This document shows, one piece after another, positions 43,070-53,519 of a stretch of 64,000 nucleotides of DNA (the first letter of the stretch is position 1; each line of letters begins with the position of its first letter). Under the pieces are notes generated by a model. It was not told the origin of the DNA. It saw only the letters and a list, made by a program, of their open reading frames with translations, and made no database searches. The DNA is from RUG695 sp050943135 (GTDB taxonomy: Bacteria; Planctomycetota; Planctomycetia; Pirellulales; Thermoguttaceae): positions 62,001 through 126,000 of the forward strand of contig JBMNOP010000005.1 in the NCBI GenBank assembly GCA_050943135.1, written 5' to 3'. The position numbers were made by a program, and so were the translations under genes.

Positions 43070-43843
43070 ATGGGAATTTTGGCAATCCAGTATCAAACGG
43101 TTACCGACACACCGATCCTTTTAGCGGTTAATCGCGAAGAGTCACCGGAACGCCAGTCACAGCCTCCCCGTATCCAGTCGGGGCGGCCGCGCGTGGTCTG
43201 TGGCATTGATAAAAAATCTGGGGGGACCTGGGCCGGTGTCAACCAATACGGCCTGTTCGTAACGATCCTCAATACTCCCAAACGCTATGTGCCTGCCGAA
43301 ACGCGCTCGCGTGGTCTTTTATGCAAAGATCTCCTGGTTTGCCGGACTGCCGACGAGGCCATCGAAAAGGGGGCTCGGGAACTAAGTGAACACCCCTATG
43401 CCGGTTGTAACATCGTCTGCGTCGACCGGACCAGCGGTGGGATCATCTACGGGTCTGATTTCGTCGAGGTCGAGTCGCTCGAGCCGGGGCTCCATATCAT
43501 TTCCGAAAATCCCCTTGATGACCGGAGCGACTCGCGTCAGGAATTTGTTCGTCGCCAGATGACGCTCCAGCGAATCGACTCGGCGGTGACCTTCTTCGCC
43601 GTCGCTTGCAAAACATTTGCCCGCCGAACCGATTCGGCGGGAAAGTGGGGGGTTGTCCGCAAGACGCCCGGGAAGGCGACCGTCTCGTCAATCCTTCTTT
43701 CTCTGGCCAAGAAGAACCAGCGTTCGATCATGCAATATGCCCCTGGCGCCCCCGGCGAGAAGGCATATGAAGATATTTCGGCGCTATTGCGTCAGGTCCT
43801 TTCCACCGATCGTTCGTCGGCCAAACTTCGGAAGGAAGAATAG
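43070..43843 (+). CDS. NRDE/TANGO2-family protein
   Basis: 257 residues. The family start is recognisable as LLAVNREESPERQ (17-29, the NRDE motif reads NREE), followed by GGTWAGVNQYGLFVTILN (51-68). These belong to the TANGO2/NRDE family, which includes Ntn-hydrolase-like proteins linked in eukaryotes to heme trafficking and Golgi organisation. The usual second-position cysteine that makes an Ntn nucleophile is not present (MGILAIQY). Bacterial function is unknown. It is followed by a strong terminator. Confidence 0.8.
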   Translation: MGILAIQYQTVTDTPILLAVNREESPERQSQPPRIQSGRPRVVCGIDKKSGGTWAGVNQYGLFVTILNTPKRYVPAETRSRGLLCKDLLVCRTADEAIEKGARELSEHPYAGCNIVCVDRTSGGIIYGSDFVEVESLEPGLHIISENPLDDRSDSRQEFVRRQMTLQRIDSAVTFFAVACKTFARRTDSAGKWGVVRKTPGKATVSSILLSLAKKNQRSIMQYAPGAPGEKAYEDISALLRQVLSTDRSSAKLRKEE

Positions 43844-43889
43844 TAGCGCCTTTTACTTCGGAAACGAGGCGGAAAGCGCGCGAAACAAC

Positions 43890-43927
43890 AAAAACCCCGG
43901 GGCGGGATTCGCCGACCCGGGGTTTTT
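43890..43927. terminator. Bidirectional terminator between NRDE and ferredoxin genes
   Basis: AAAAACCCCGGG (43890-43901) pairs perfectly with CCCGGGGTTTTT (43916-43927). A-run and T-run flank the stem, so it works on both strands. Confidence 0.88.
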
Positions 43928-43953
43928 GTCATTAAGCGAAAACACCTTGAACC

Positions 43954-44127
43954 TCACTCGATCGTGATTGCCCCCGTTGGGCAGGCATCGACGCAAGCGC
44001 CGCAACCGGCACAATCGTCGCTGACGACCGCGAAGCCTTCTTCATCGGTGCTCAAAGCGTCACACGGACAAGCATCGACACAAGCGCCACAACCGACACA
44101 GCTTTCTTTGTCAACTACAGCAGCCAT
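43954..44127 (-). CDS. 2[4Fe-4S] ferredoxin
   Basis: 57-residue electron carrier. Two cluster motifs, CVGCGACVDACP (about 10-21) and CAGCGACVDACP (38-49), give eight cysteine ligands for two low-potential [4Fe-4S] clusters, as in clostridial-type ferredoxins. AAAAGGAG nine bases before the ATG at 44127 fixes the start; the upstream in-frame codons are not part of it. Monocistronic. It points to anaerobic or microaerobic electron transfer, as does the Hcp gene at 56550. Its redox partner is not in the window. Confidence 0.95.
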   Translation of the reverse strand: MAAVVDKESCVGCGACVDACPCDALSTDEEGFAVVSDDCAGCGACVDACPTGAITIE

Positions 44128-44494
44128 ACGATAATACTCCTTTTGGGTTATTGATTTTCGGTACGACGGCAAAGGGGGAAAACCCCCTCGCTTTCACCTA
44201 AACGGGGCAATTATAAACGATTCCCTCGGTTTTTCAAGGCGATGACGTCCCTTTTTTAAAACTTAGTACCGCCGAATCTTTTCGATACCGCATCGTCGGG
44301 ACAACTCGGGGATTCGGGAACCGAGGGAGAAGGAGACGACGCCCGAGTCAAGGAGTTTTCTACCGCCATGGCATATGGAACCCCTCGGAGAATCAAGGGA
44401 TCGGGAGAGTGGTTCGACAAGGAAATTCGCCGGAAGCGGACTCACCGTGCCTTTAACATTTAGCACCCCCCAAACCCGAAAAAACACCCCAGCG
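44128..44494. other. Intergenic region (367 bp) between ferredoxin and downstream unknown gene
   Basis: Holds the ferredoxin promoter region and a GGGGG-AAAA-CCCCC stem at about 44174-44188. A leftward open frame at 44263-44487 has no ribosome binding site and no protein-like features, so it is not called as a gene. Confidence 0.5.
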
Positions 44495-45037
44495 CTAAAA
44501 ATCCGATTCCCAAATCGGGATGTTCAGTTGCGAATCGTAGTAAAGGTGGATGATCTGCCACTGCTTGTTCGTCGTATTGCTGTCGGCGGGGAGGGGACGG
44601 TAAAAGACGAAGTACCAGACAATCGGGTAATTTTGACACTTATACAGGTAGCGTAAAACGACCAGATCCCGCCCGATCTTCTTCGTTCCGATCAATTCGT
44701 ATGAAACAAAACTGCCGAACTGTCCGGAAATGCCTTCAATCTTCCCGGCCAGGGTTTTGATCATCTCTGCCTTGGCATTCTCTTCAAACGGGCTGTTTTT
44801 CAGAAGTGTTTCCAGACCTTTTTGCGGCCCCTCGGCGGTGTTGGAAATCTGCTCGAAGAAGTCTTGCACCAATCCGGTCTGCGATTCAAACCCGGAACCG
44901 GAAGGGGGCGTCGTTTGACTTTGTCCTTGCGTCTTGTCGATCCAAACCGTGAAGGAAAGGAGAAAGAAAAAGGCCGAAAGGGAAAAGAAAACTTTTTCCA
45001 GCGAGGGGACGGCGTGGCGGATTGATGAATATGTCAT
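44495..45037 (-). CDS. Membrane-anchored or secreted hypothetical protein
   Basis: 180 residues, no family recognised. An N-terminal hydrophobic segment (LEKVFFSLSAFFFLLSFTVW, about 14-33) acts as signal anchor or signal peptide. The rest is extracytoplasmic: helical QDFFEQISNTAEGPQKGLETLL, then FVSYELIGTKKIGRDLVVLR and WYFVFYRPLPADSNTTNKQW, which resembles the small alpha-beta SnoaL/NTF2-like proteins seen in secreted unknowns. The ATG at 45037 is preceded by CGGGG only; a longer form from 45118 is possible but adds no clear feature. folC lies upstream on the same strand (141-base gap). Confidence 0.5.
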   Translation of the reverse strand: MTYSSIRHAVPSLEKVFFSLSAFFFLLSFTVWIDKTQGQSQTTPPSGSGFESQTGLVQDFFEQISNTAEGPQKGLETLLKNSPFEENAKAEMIKTLAGKIEGISGQFGSFVSYELIGTKKIGRDLVVLRYLYKCQNYPIVWYFVFYRPLPADSNTTNKQWQIIHLYYDSQLNIPIWESDF

Positions 45038-45178
45038 ACTGAAACCCCGTTTGCGAAATCTGATTTTGCCGGTGATATTTTCTTGTTCGGAAAGGACCTC
45101 CCGCGAAATATCTGTCATTTTAGCCGATTTGGGCCCGAGTGCAATCTTTTCAGGGAGTCAGGTGCCGAAACATCGCGT

Positions 45179-46570
45179 TTACCCGCTACTTTCCCGCCAC
45201 TTTTCGAGATACGCCACCGCTTTTCCCACCAAATAGAACGAGCCGGTAAAACAGACCAGCTCCTCTTTCGGCAGGTGATTCATCTCATCGAGGAGATGGG
45301 CGAAATCGATTCGTGCCTTGATTGAAGGACGTTTTTTCGGGGAAAGATCGGGAAGAACTCTCTTGGCACGCCGGAAAAGCTCCGAGGCCGCCAAACTTCG
45401 CGGCATATCGGGGATCTCGGTCAGGAAAACCCGGTGAAATTTCGGAAAGAGCTCCCAGAACATCCCTTCGGCGTCTTTTTCGGCCAGCGTGGCGAAGACG
45501 AGAGTTTTTCGCGAGGTATCGAGCTGCCCGAGTGCGGTTGCCAACGCGGCGGCCGAGTCGCGCGTGTGCGCCCCGTCGAGGATCCAGCACGGATTCCGAC
45601 GCGCTACCTGACCGCGGGCCGGAAGGGTCAATCCGGCGAGCGAATCGAGGGCCGCCGAACGATCGACGGAAAGAAAGCCGGCGTTTCCCAGGGTTTCGAG
45701 TGCGGTAAATGCGATTTGCGCGTTCCGCTTTTGTGCATTTCCGATCAGATGCGCGGCCGCCTCGGTAATGTCGGGCTCAACCCGGCTGAGCGAAATCAAC
45801 GGTGCGTCTTCTTGCATGGCAATTTCTCGAATGACATTAAGTCCCTCTTGAAGCGACCGGCGGGTGACCGTCCGTTTTCGCAGGTATTTCGGAAGAGATG
45901 CGAGCGTCTCTTCAGGCGGAAGCGATTCGAGACCGATCCCGACACCCGAGATAACCGGGATGTGCGGTTTGATGATTCCCCCCTTTTCTGCGGCGATTTC
46001 AACCAGAGTCTCACCAAGTTGTTTTTGGTGTTCGTAGCCGAGCGAGGTCAATATGCATAGGTCGGGGGCACAGATGGCGGTCGCGTCGTACCGACCGCCG
46101 AGTCCCGTTTCCCAAAGGATAAAATCGCATTTCTTCTTTTCGAAAAGGAAAAGCGCTGTGACGACTGTCAGTTCGAAGGTGGTAAACGTCGTCGTGCCCG
46201 GATCTAACTTGTCAAAGGCATCGAGTTGCTCCTTGATCACCGAGAGCGCACCGGCCAACTCTGCGGCTGTGCAAGGGACTCCGTCGAGTGCAAAACGCTC
46301 CTCCCAGCGGAAAAGGTGCGGCGAGGTGAAAAGGCCGGTTCGGTACCCTTGATCCCGAATCATCTTCTCGAGAATGAGTGCGGTCGAACCTTTTCCTTTA
46401 GTCCCGGCGATGCGGACGACCCGTGCGCGGCGGGGAATCCGCAGAAACGTCGCGAAGCGGCCGAGTCGATCGAGATTTTCTGCCATCCGGTCGTAAGGGA
46501 TCGAAAGAACTCGTTCGTAGTTGGTCCGATCTTCCAAAAAACGGATGGTGCTTTCGTAATTCTGCGACAC
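45179..46570 (-). CDS. folC: Folylpolyglutamate synthase / dihydrofolate synthase
   Basis: Mur-ligase-family enzyme adding glutamate to folates. 463 residues from a GTG at 46570 with GGGAGA five bases upstream; the product then starts SQNYESTIRFLEDRTNYERV, typical for FolC. The P-loop is VVRIAGTKGKGSTALILEKM (51-70). LWETGLGGRYDAT (with TSLGYEHQ after it) and the late ILDGAHTRDSAAAL are further family marks. A longer frame from TTG at 46681 has no support. Divergent from the ABC exporter operon. Confidence 0.92.
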   Translation of the reverse strand: MSQNYESTIRFLEDRTNYERVLSIPYDRMAENLDRLGRFATFLRIPRRARVVRIAGTKGKGSTALILEKMIRDQGYRTGLFTSPHLFRWEERFALDGVPCTAAELAGALSVIKEQLDAFDKLDPGTTTFTTFELTVVTALFLFEKKKCDFILWETGLGGRYDATAICAPDLCILTSLGYEHQKQLGETLVEIAAEKGGIIKPHIPVISGVGIGLESLPPEETLASLPKYLRKRTVTRRSLQEGLNVIREIAMQEDAPLISLSRVEPDITEAAAHLIGNAQKRNAQIAFTALETLGNAGFLSVDRSAALDSLAGLTLPARGQVARRNPCWILDGAHTRDSAAALATALGQLDTSRKTLVFATLAEKDAEGMFWELFPKFHRVFLTEIPDMPRSLAASELFRRAKRVLPDLSPKKRPSIKARIDFAHLLDEMNHLPKEELVCFTGSFYLVGKAVAYLEKWRESSG

Positions 46571-46841
46571 CGATTTCTCCCAGATGCGACGACACGCCCC
46601 CCCGTTCTCTCCGTGTGAAAAGCCGTTTTTCGGAGGGAAGCGATTTTCCGTTTTTATAACCGCAAAATCTCTTTCTTTCAAGAATATTTCTCCCTGTCAG
46701 TAGACAAAACGGGCAAAATCGACAATAATCTACAATCGGGAAATCTATATTCGGAAAGATGTCCCCCGACAGTCCGTCCTCAATGATCAGGTGATGAGGC
46801 GGACGACTATGCTGAGGCTTTTAGCTTTAACGGAGGTTTTC

Positions 46842-47788
<947 letters not shown>

Positions 47789-47789
<1 letters not shown>

Positions 47790-49696
47790 TGGTTATCGAA
47801 CATCCCGTTCCACCATTTTTCGAATGGATTTCGGGTGCCGCGGTCAGATGGGCCCTTGCGATCGGCATTCTGGGGTTCTTGGCGATTATTACCGGTTTCA
47901 TCATCATTCTGATCCGTCGCGGTCCCAGCCGACTCCTTTTGACTTTTTGGAGCGAAGCCAAAGAGGGAATGAACGACCTGATTCATCTTTCGTGGCAGCG
48001 TGTTTTTGCCATTGCCCGTTTGATGATTCAGGAATCGATCCGCAAGAAGGTCGTTGTTATCTGTGTTGTCTTTCTCGTTTTGCTGATGTTCGCCGGTTGG
48101 TTTATCGACCCGACGAATAAAAATCCGGCGGCACTCTACCTGAACTTCGTCTTAACGACGACCGACTACCTTGTTCTTCTGCTGGTACTCTTCCTCAGTA
48201 CGTTGAGTCTGCCGACGGAATTCAGGTCAAAGACGATCTTCACAGTGGTCACCAAACCGGTTCGCGCCAGCGAAATCATTCTGGGACGGATTCTTGGGCT
48301 GACCGTGGTCGGCACAGTGATCTTGGGTTTTATGGCTTTCTTGAGTTACTTCTTTGTTTCGATGAGTCTGAACCATACACACACGCTCCTCAAAAACGAA
48401 GACATTCATAAAATCGAGGGGAGTCCCGGTGACGCATCTCCTGCGGATACCGTCGTAGCCCAGGGAAAAACTCAGGCGGCGAATGGTCATTTTCACGAGG
48501 TGGAGGAGTATGCCGACGGCACCATTCTTCTGGCCGAAGAGAATAATCACATTCATACGGTGAACAAAATTGTTGACGGTGAAAACGTCCGCTACGTGGT
48601 CGGACCGCAGCGCGGTACGGTTCAGGCCAAGGTTCCGATTTACGGGAAGATTCGTTTTCTTGACGCGAACGGTTGCGAGAAAGAGTCGGGGATCAACGTC
48701 GGCGAAGAATGGGAATATCGCTCCTATATCGGCGGAGCGACTTCCGAGGCGGTGATCTGGACCTTTGATAACATCACGGCCAATCGATTTCACGGTGGGT
48801 TGCCGGTTGAAATGACGATCAGCGTTTACCGGAGCCATAAGGGGGATATTGAGCGGACAATTATGGGAGCGCTTCTGGTCCGGAACCCGGCAACGGGGCT
48901 TACGGCCGAGATCGGCTCGTTCAATTCCGAAAAATATCGAACGTTGGCTATGTTTATTCCCCAAGAGATCGACAAGAGCAAGGTGAAATCCTCTCCAACG
49001 ACAGTAAAGGTTTACGGCCAGAATGCACAGCAACAAGATGCTTCGTTGCCCAAGGCGTTCAGCTACGACCCTTCCAAAGAGACGTACGATCTGTTCGCCG
49101 ATTTTACCGACGGCGGCAATTTGGAAATCTGGATTCAATGTGTTGAAGACGGTCAGTATTTCGGTGCGGCCGAGCCAGACCTCTACATCCGCACACGCGA
49201 TGCCAACGTCTTCTTCAACTTCTTCAAGGGGTATTTTGGAATTTGGCAACAGATGATCATCCTCCTTTCCTTCGGCATCTTGTTCAGCACTTTCCTGAGC
49301 GGACCGGTTGCGATGTTTTCGACCTTCGGCATCATGATCGCCGCCTTCTGTCGGGAACTGCTGATGAACATCGCCCTGATGCGCGAACTTGGGGGCGGGC
49401 CGTTCGAGGCATGGGAACGCCTGATCACCCACGAAAACCTGATGTCCGACCTCTCGAATACGTTCGGAACCTACCTGATCAAGTTTTTCGATCTGCTGGC
49501 GAGCGGGTTGCTTTGTTTTATTGGCTTGGTGATCCCTTCGTTCACCCAATACAACATTTATACAAACTACGTGGCGAGCGGTTTTGATATCCCGCTCAAC
49601 ACTTTGGCGGTACACGGGTTGACGACACTCGCCTATGTCGTTCCGCTCTTTGTGGTGGCCTATTTGATCCTACGCGGCAGGGAGGTGGCGAAATGA
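47789..49696 (+). CDS. ABC-2-type permease with large His-containing extracytoplasmic domain
   Basis: 635 residues. Membrane helices lie at about 20-43, 88-108, 130-150 and 170-193 on the N-terminal side, and four or more after residue 485. Between them a domain of about 290 residues is predicted outside the cytoplasm. It contains three HxH motifs (HTHTLL near 199, HFHEVEEY near 233, HIHTVN near 255), which could bind a metal. KTIFTVVTKPVRASEIILGR is the usual ABC-2 coupling segment. The unit may export a lipid, metal complex or envelope component; substrate unknown. It overlaps the next gene by ATGA. Confidence 0.82.
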
Positions 49697-52119
49697 ATCA
49701 ACAGAAACGTTTTTACCGCCGACTTGCCTGTGTCGGTATCATGATTGCTTTGCTTCTCGTCTTAAATTGGATGGGACATCCGACCCGTCTTCAGGGGAAA
49801 GTCGGCAGTGCCGATACCGAAAAGAGCTATACACCCGGAGGAAAACTCGCCCGGCTTCGCGACCAGTACGGCCTTTCTGAAACGAAACTCGGCGAAATCG
49901 ATCCGGCCGGTTCGGCGATGAAACTTGCCACGTTCGGAATGCGTGGGGTGGCAGTTGCATTGCTTTGGAACCGCTCTTTGGAATGTGAAAAGAAATCGGA
50001 CTGGGAATCGGTCCGCACGATCGGCGAGCAGATTACTTTGCTCGAACCACACTTTATTACGATTTGGGATTTCGTCGGCTGGAAACTGGCCTACAATGCC
50101 AGCGCCCAGCACGATGACTACCGAGAGCGCTACCGCTGGGTTACCAACGGATTCGAGTTTTTACAGAACGGGACGGTTTACAACCGCCTTTCGGCGAAAC
50201 TCCATAAAGCGACCGGGTGGACGATATCGCAGAAGATCGGTGTCGCCGACGAAAAAAACCAGTACCGGCGTCTCTTTCGGGAAGATTACGATTTTCATCA
50301 GCGTCAGAAAGATCTCTTTTGGGACAACTTCTGGAGTCGTTATCAGCAGGAATTCACCTACGATGAGCGTCCCGACAACTGGCTTTTCGGACGGGTCTTC
50401 TATCTGGCCGCCGAACGACTTTTCGAAGACCCTGCCAACAACGGGAGCGATCTTGGGAACGAAACACGTCCTATCTTCTTTTGCCGGAGTCGTATGAATC
50501 TTCTCAACTACGCGAAATGGATGGAGATCGACGGTTGCGGACTGACGAGGGATAACACGCCGCTGTTCGACGATCTGAACGCCGCCGGCGCTTGGCGTAC
50601 GGCCGAGAAAGCGTGGAACGAATTTTCGGAAAAAAGGATAACCTCGGTGATCGAAGATCGGAAAAATCCCGGTTCTTTTCGTGTGACCTATTTGAATGAA
50701 CACAAGGATTGCCTCAAGGAACGAGACGAAGTCTACCGTCAACTCGAAGAGATGCTCCCCGCGGGGGTCACGGTCGAGTCAATTGTCTGGGACCGCTTTA
50801 CCAACGAGCTGGACGATGACCTTCGCGGTTCGCTCTACGAGTCCCTCTTGAATCCTTCCCCGGAGTCGGACGATCTACGGGAAAGTGGCGCCGATCGGTC
50901 GATCCGAATTGTCCGCGACTATCTTGACGGTAAACACGGTCCGGTTCCGGGGTGGGAAAATTGGCGGGAACGGCTGGCCGAATGTGCCCGAAATCTTCTG
51001 CCGGAAGACGATCGTTTTCTCTTTGGTAAACCGAGCGTTTTGCGTTCCGCCGAAGAAGGGATGAGGGTCTCGAGCAACGAAGGAAAAGCCACGATACTCA
51101 GATCCCGTGCCCGTGATCTGATTGCTATTGACGGAAAGAAGATTGCCGAACAGCTTGAAGGAGACGACAGGCTTAAGGCCGAAGACCTCTGCGATCGACT
51201 CGAAGATATCCGTTACCGTGGAACCTTCTCGAGCATGTACCGCGAGATGCTCGATTGCACCAAGCATGAACATGACGTGGTGATCGAGCAACTTCCTGAG
51301 GCGCGTAAGGCACGTGAATTGCGCGTTTTGGCCCGTGACAAATTCAACGCCGGCCAGCAGGAAGAGGCCGATACCGCGTTTTTGGGGTGTATGGCACAAT
51401 GGCGCGCGTTGATGGAACTGCCCGATCATACCGATGTGCGCACCATGACGCAGTACCGCACCACGTTCCTCGATGAAGTCGACAAGTATACGATCATTCT
51501 CGACCAGCTCGAACGTATCTTCCCCCGGGACTATCCGTTTGAGCCGATTGTTGCCGACGATGAAAAAGACCGCTCCGAACCGGTCGAGAGGGCTCATGAA
51601 TTTATTCGGCATCAGGTTGACGAGGGAAATCTGGATGAGGCGCAAGAAAACGTGATGCGGCTTCTTGGTTTCTGGCAATACTATTTTGCTAAGAACGAGT
51701 ACAACGCCCTTTACCCGACCCTTTTCTCGCGAGACGGTTTCGCCCAGACGATGCGGCTCTTCACCGACATCTGTACCTCCTCATCCGAAAGACTAAATGC
51801 CGCCCGTCGGGAAGATCTGATCGACAGCAACCTCCTCAAGCCGCAACTCGAGCTGTTGATCCGCAAAGGGGAGCCGATATACGCCGAGATCCAGAAAAAC
51901 GAAACAGAGCTAAATACCGGCGCCGAACATGAGGCGGAATTGCTGGAACGAAATGTTACGCTCTGGAAAGAGCTTTTGGCGAAATACCCGTTCTTGATCT
52001 ATGACCGCACTTCGGAGTTCCGATCTCAGGTTGAACAGCTTGCCGCCCGCTACGCCGAACTGAAAAAGGGAGACGACGCGCCCTCCGAACCTTTCCCCCC
52101 CCAAAGCTGGAATGACTGA
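49693..52119 (+). CDS. Large unknown membrane-anchored protein linked to the ABC exporter
   Basis: 808 residues; no family recognised beyond a similar gene arrangement I associate with planctomycetes. One N-terminal transmembrane anchor (LACVGIMIALLLVLNWMGHP, about 11-30) is followed by a long extracytoplasmic part. Residues 80-260 are aromatic rich (RGVAVALLWNRSLECEKKSD, HFITIWDFVGWKLAYNASAQ), like solenoid repeats. The rest is charged and helical with coiled-coil character (for example 640-790). Overlap by ATGA with the permease gene means it is made with the transporter and is probably its periplasmic partner. Role inferred from context only. Confidence 0.6.
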   Translation: MNQQKRFYRRLACVGIMIALLLVLNWMGHPTRLQGKVGSADTEKSYTPGGKLARLRDQYGLSETKLGEIDPAGSAMKLATFGMRGVAVALLWNRSLECEKKSDWESVRTIGEQITLLEPHFITIWDFVGWKLAYNASAQHDDYRERYRWVTNGFEFLQNGTVYNRLSAKLHKATGWTISQKIGVADEKNQYRRLFREDYDFHQRQKDLFWDNFWSRYQQEFTYDERPDNWLFGRVFYLAAERLFEDPANNGSDLGNETRPIFFCRSRMNLLNYAKWMEIDGCGLTRDNTPLFDDLNAAGAWRTAEKAWNEFSEKRITSVIEDRKNPGSFRVTYLNEHKDCLKERDEVYRQLEEMLPAGVTVESIVWDRFTNELDDDLRGSLYESLLNPSPESDDLRESGADRSIRIVRDYLDGKHGPVPGWENWRERLAECARNLLPEDDRFLFGKPSVLRSAEEGMRVSSNEGKATILRSRARDLIAIDGKKIAEQLEGDDRLKAEDLCDRLEDIRYRGTFSSMYREMLDCTKHEHDVVIEQLPEARKARELRVLARDKFNAGQQEEADTAFLGCMAQWRALMELPDHTDVRTMTQYRTTFLDEVDKYTIILDQLERIFPRDYPFEPIVADDEKDRSEPVERAHEFIRHQVDEGNLDEAQENVMRLLGFWQYYFAKNEYNALYPTLFSRDGFAQTMRLFTDICTSSSERLNAARREDLIDSNLLKPQLELLIRKGEPIYAEIQKNETELNTGAEHEAELLERNVTLWKELLAKYPFLIYDRTSEFRSQVEQLAARYAELKKGDDAPSEPFPPQSWND

Positions 52120-52155
52120 GAGAGTAATATGGCTGAAGAGAGAGTTTGACAGACG

Positions 52156-52386
52156 ATGAAAACGGTTCACAAGAAGCAACTTACCCAGGAAGAGTATCGC
52201 CGCGCCCTCCTGGCCGAGCGGCGTCGAACGATGCGCACGGTGCGTAACTCGTTGATTGGCGTTGCGGTGGTTGCCGCCCTTTGGTTCTTTCTTTTGCTGG
52301 CCAAAGACCGAACCACTCGCCAGAACCAGATCCTCAACCCCCCTGAACCACCGGCCGCCGCCGAGACCGCCGAGACGGGGTTATGA
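52156..52386 (+). CDS. Small single-helix membrane protein
   Basis: 76 residues. A basic N-terminus (KKQLTQEEYRRALLAERRRT) precedes one transmembrane helix at about 31-50 (NSLIGVAVVAALWFFLLLAK), and a Pro/Glu/Ala tail follows. It lies 36 bases after the 808-residue protein gene and 22 bases before hemE, in the same direction. It may be an accessory subunit of the exporter. No sequence family recognised. Confidence 0.5.
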   Translation: MKTVHKKQLTQEEYRRALLAERRRTMRTVRNSLIGVAVVAALWFFLLLAKDRTTRQNQILNPPEPPAAAETAETGL

Positions 52387-52408
52387 GGTTATTGCGGAGA
52401 CGAACCAG

Positions 52409-53440
52409 ATGAACGAAGAGACTCTTCTTCTCGCTGCCTTAAAGCGAAACCCGACACCTCGGCCTCCCGTTTGGCTGATGCGACAGGCGGGACGCTACAT
52501 GGCAGAGTATCGTGCGGTTCGTCAAAAGATTTCGTTCTTGGATCTCTGTCGTAATCCCTCCCTTTGCGCCGATGTGATGGCCGAGGCGGTGGAGGTCCTC
52601 GGGGTCGACGCGGCGATTATTTTCTCGGATATTCTTCCGGTTCTTATTCCGCTTGGTTTCGAATTGGAATATACCGCCGGGAACGGTCCGGTCATTCGCA
52701 ATCCGTTCCGGACCGCGGAAGATCTTCGCCGAATGCCGGAGAGGTTCAATCCCGCTTCGATTTCTTTTGTTTTCGAGACGGCCGCTGAAACCCGCCGCGT
52801 CGTTCCGCACGAAAAGAGCGTGATCGGTTTTGCCGGAGCCCCGTTTACATTGGCCTCGTATGCCATTGAAGGGGGGAGCAGTCGCCGATTTACCCGTACG
52901 AAACAATTGATGTATAACGACCCCTTCCTCTGGGCAGCATTAATGGATCGGTTGACCGACGCTTCCGCAGCTTCGCTTCTCGGACAGGTCGACGCGGGGG
53001 TTGATGCAGTTCAAATCTTCGACAGTTGGGTCGGAGTGCTTGGTCCGACCGACTACGAAAAATATGTTTTTCCCTATATGGAGAAGCTTCTGCTTCGCCT
53101 GCGCCGACACGTTCCGATTATTTATTTCAGTGTCGGAAACCCGGCGCTCCTTCCGATAATGGCACGGCTGCCGGCCGATTGCTTCGGTGTCGATTGGCGG
53201 ATTCCGATTCGTCGAGCTTGGGAGATTCTCGGTCCCGAGTTCGCAGTTCAGGGAAATTTGGACCCAGCGGTTCTTCTGGCTGACCGGCAGAAGATTCGTG
53301 CCGAAGCATACCGTATCCTCGATGAGGTCGGGAATCGCCCCGGTTTTATCTTTAATCTGGGCCACGGGGTGTTGAAAGAGACTCCGGTCGAAAATGTGAT
53401 AGAATTGGTGAATTGCGTGAAGGAGTATCGGGTAGCGTAA
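52409..53440 (+). CDS. hemE: Uroporphyrinogen decarboxylase
   Basis: Converts uroporphyrinogen III to coproporphyrinogen III in heme synthesis. 343 residues. RPPVWLMRQAGRYMAEYR (17-34) is the first UroD signature; FSDILPVLIPLG, GFAGAPFTLASYAIEGG (the second signature) and FNLGHGVL complete it. The ATG at 52409 gives the standard start; the frame is open upstream within the preceding gene. It is the last gene of the exporter operon. No other heme gene is nearby. Confidence 0.95.
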   Translation: MNEETLLLAALKRNPTPRPPVWLMRQAGRYMAEYRAVRQKISFLDLCRNPSLCADVMAEAVEVLGVDAAIIFSDILPVLIPLGFELEYTAGNGPVIRNPFRTAEDLRRMPERFNPASISFVFETAAETRRVVPHEKSVIGFAGAPFTLASYAIEGGSSRRFTRTKQLMYNDPFLWAALMDRLTDASAASLLGQVDAGVDAVQIFDSWVGVLGPTDYEKYVFPYMEKLLLRLRRHVPIIYFSVGNPALLPIMARLPADCFGVDWRIPIRRAWEILGPEFAVQGNLDPAVLLADRQKIRAEAYRILDEVGNRPGFIFNLGHGVLKETPVENVIELVNCVKEYRVA

Positions 53441-53519
53441 TTTTGTGCTCTCGGCGTTTTTTGCCCCTTTTCGGGTGGTCGGGAAACGGTGAAGCAGAGA
53501 GTGAAAACGGTTTGTTCAG

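Noticed and set aside
43861..43930. CRISPR-like or repeat element near the ferredoxin
   Set aside because: It is a single perfect stem flanked by A- and T-runs between convergent genes, i.e. a bidirectional terminator.
44263..44487. 74-residue leftward open frame
   Set aside because: No start signals, no protein-like features, and it overlaps likely promoter sequence of the unknown gene and ferredoxin.
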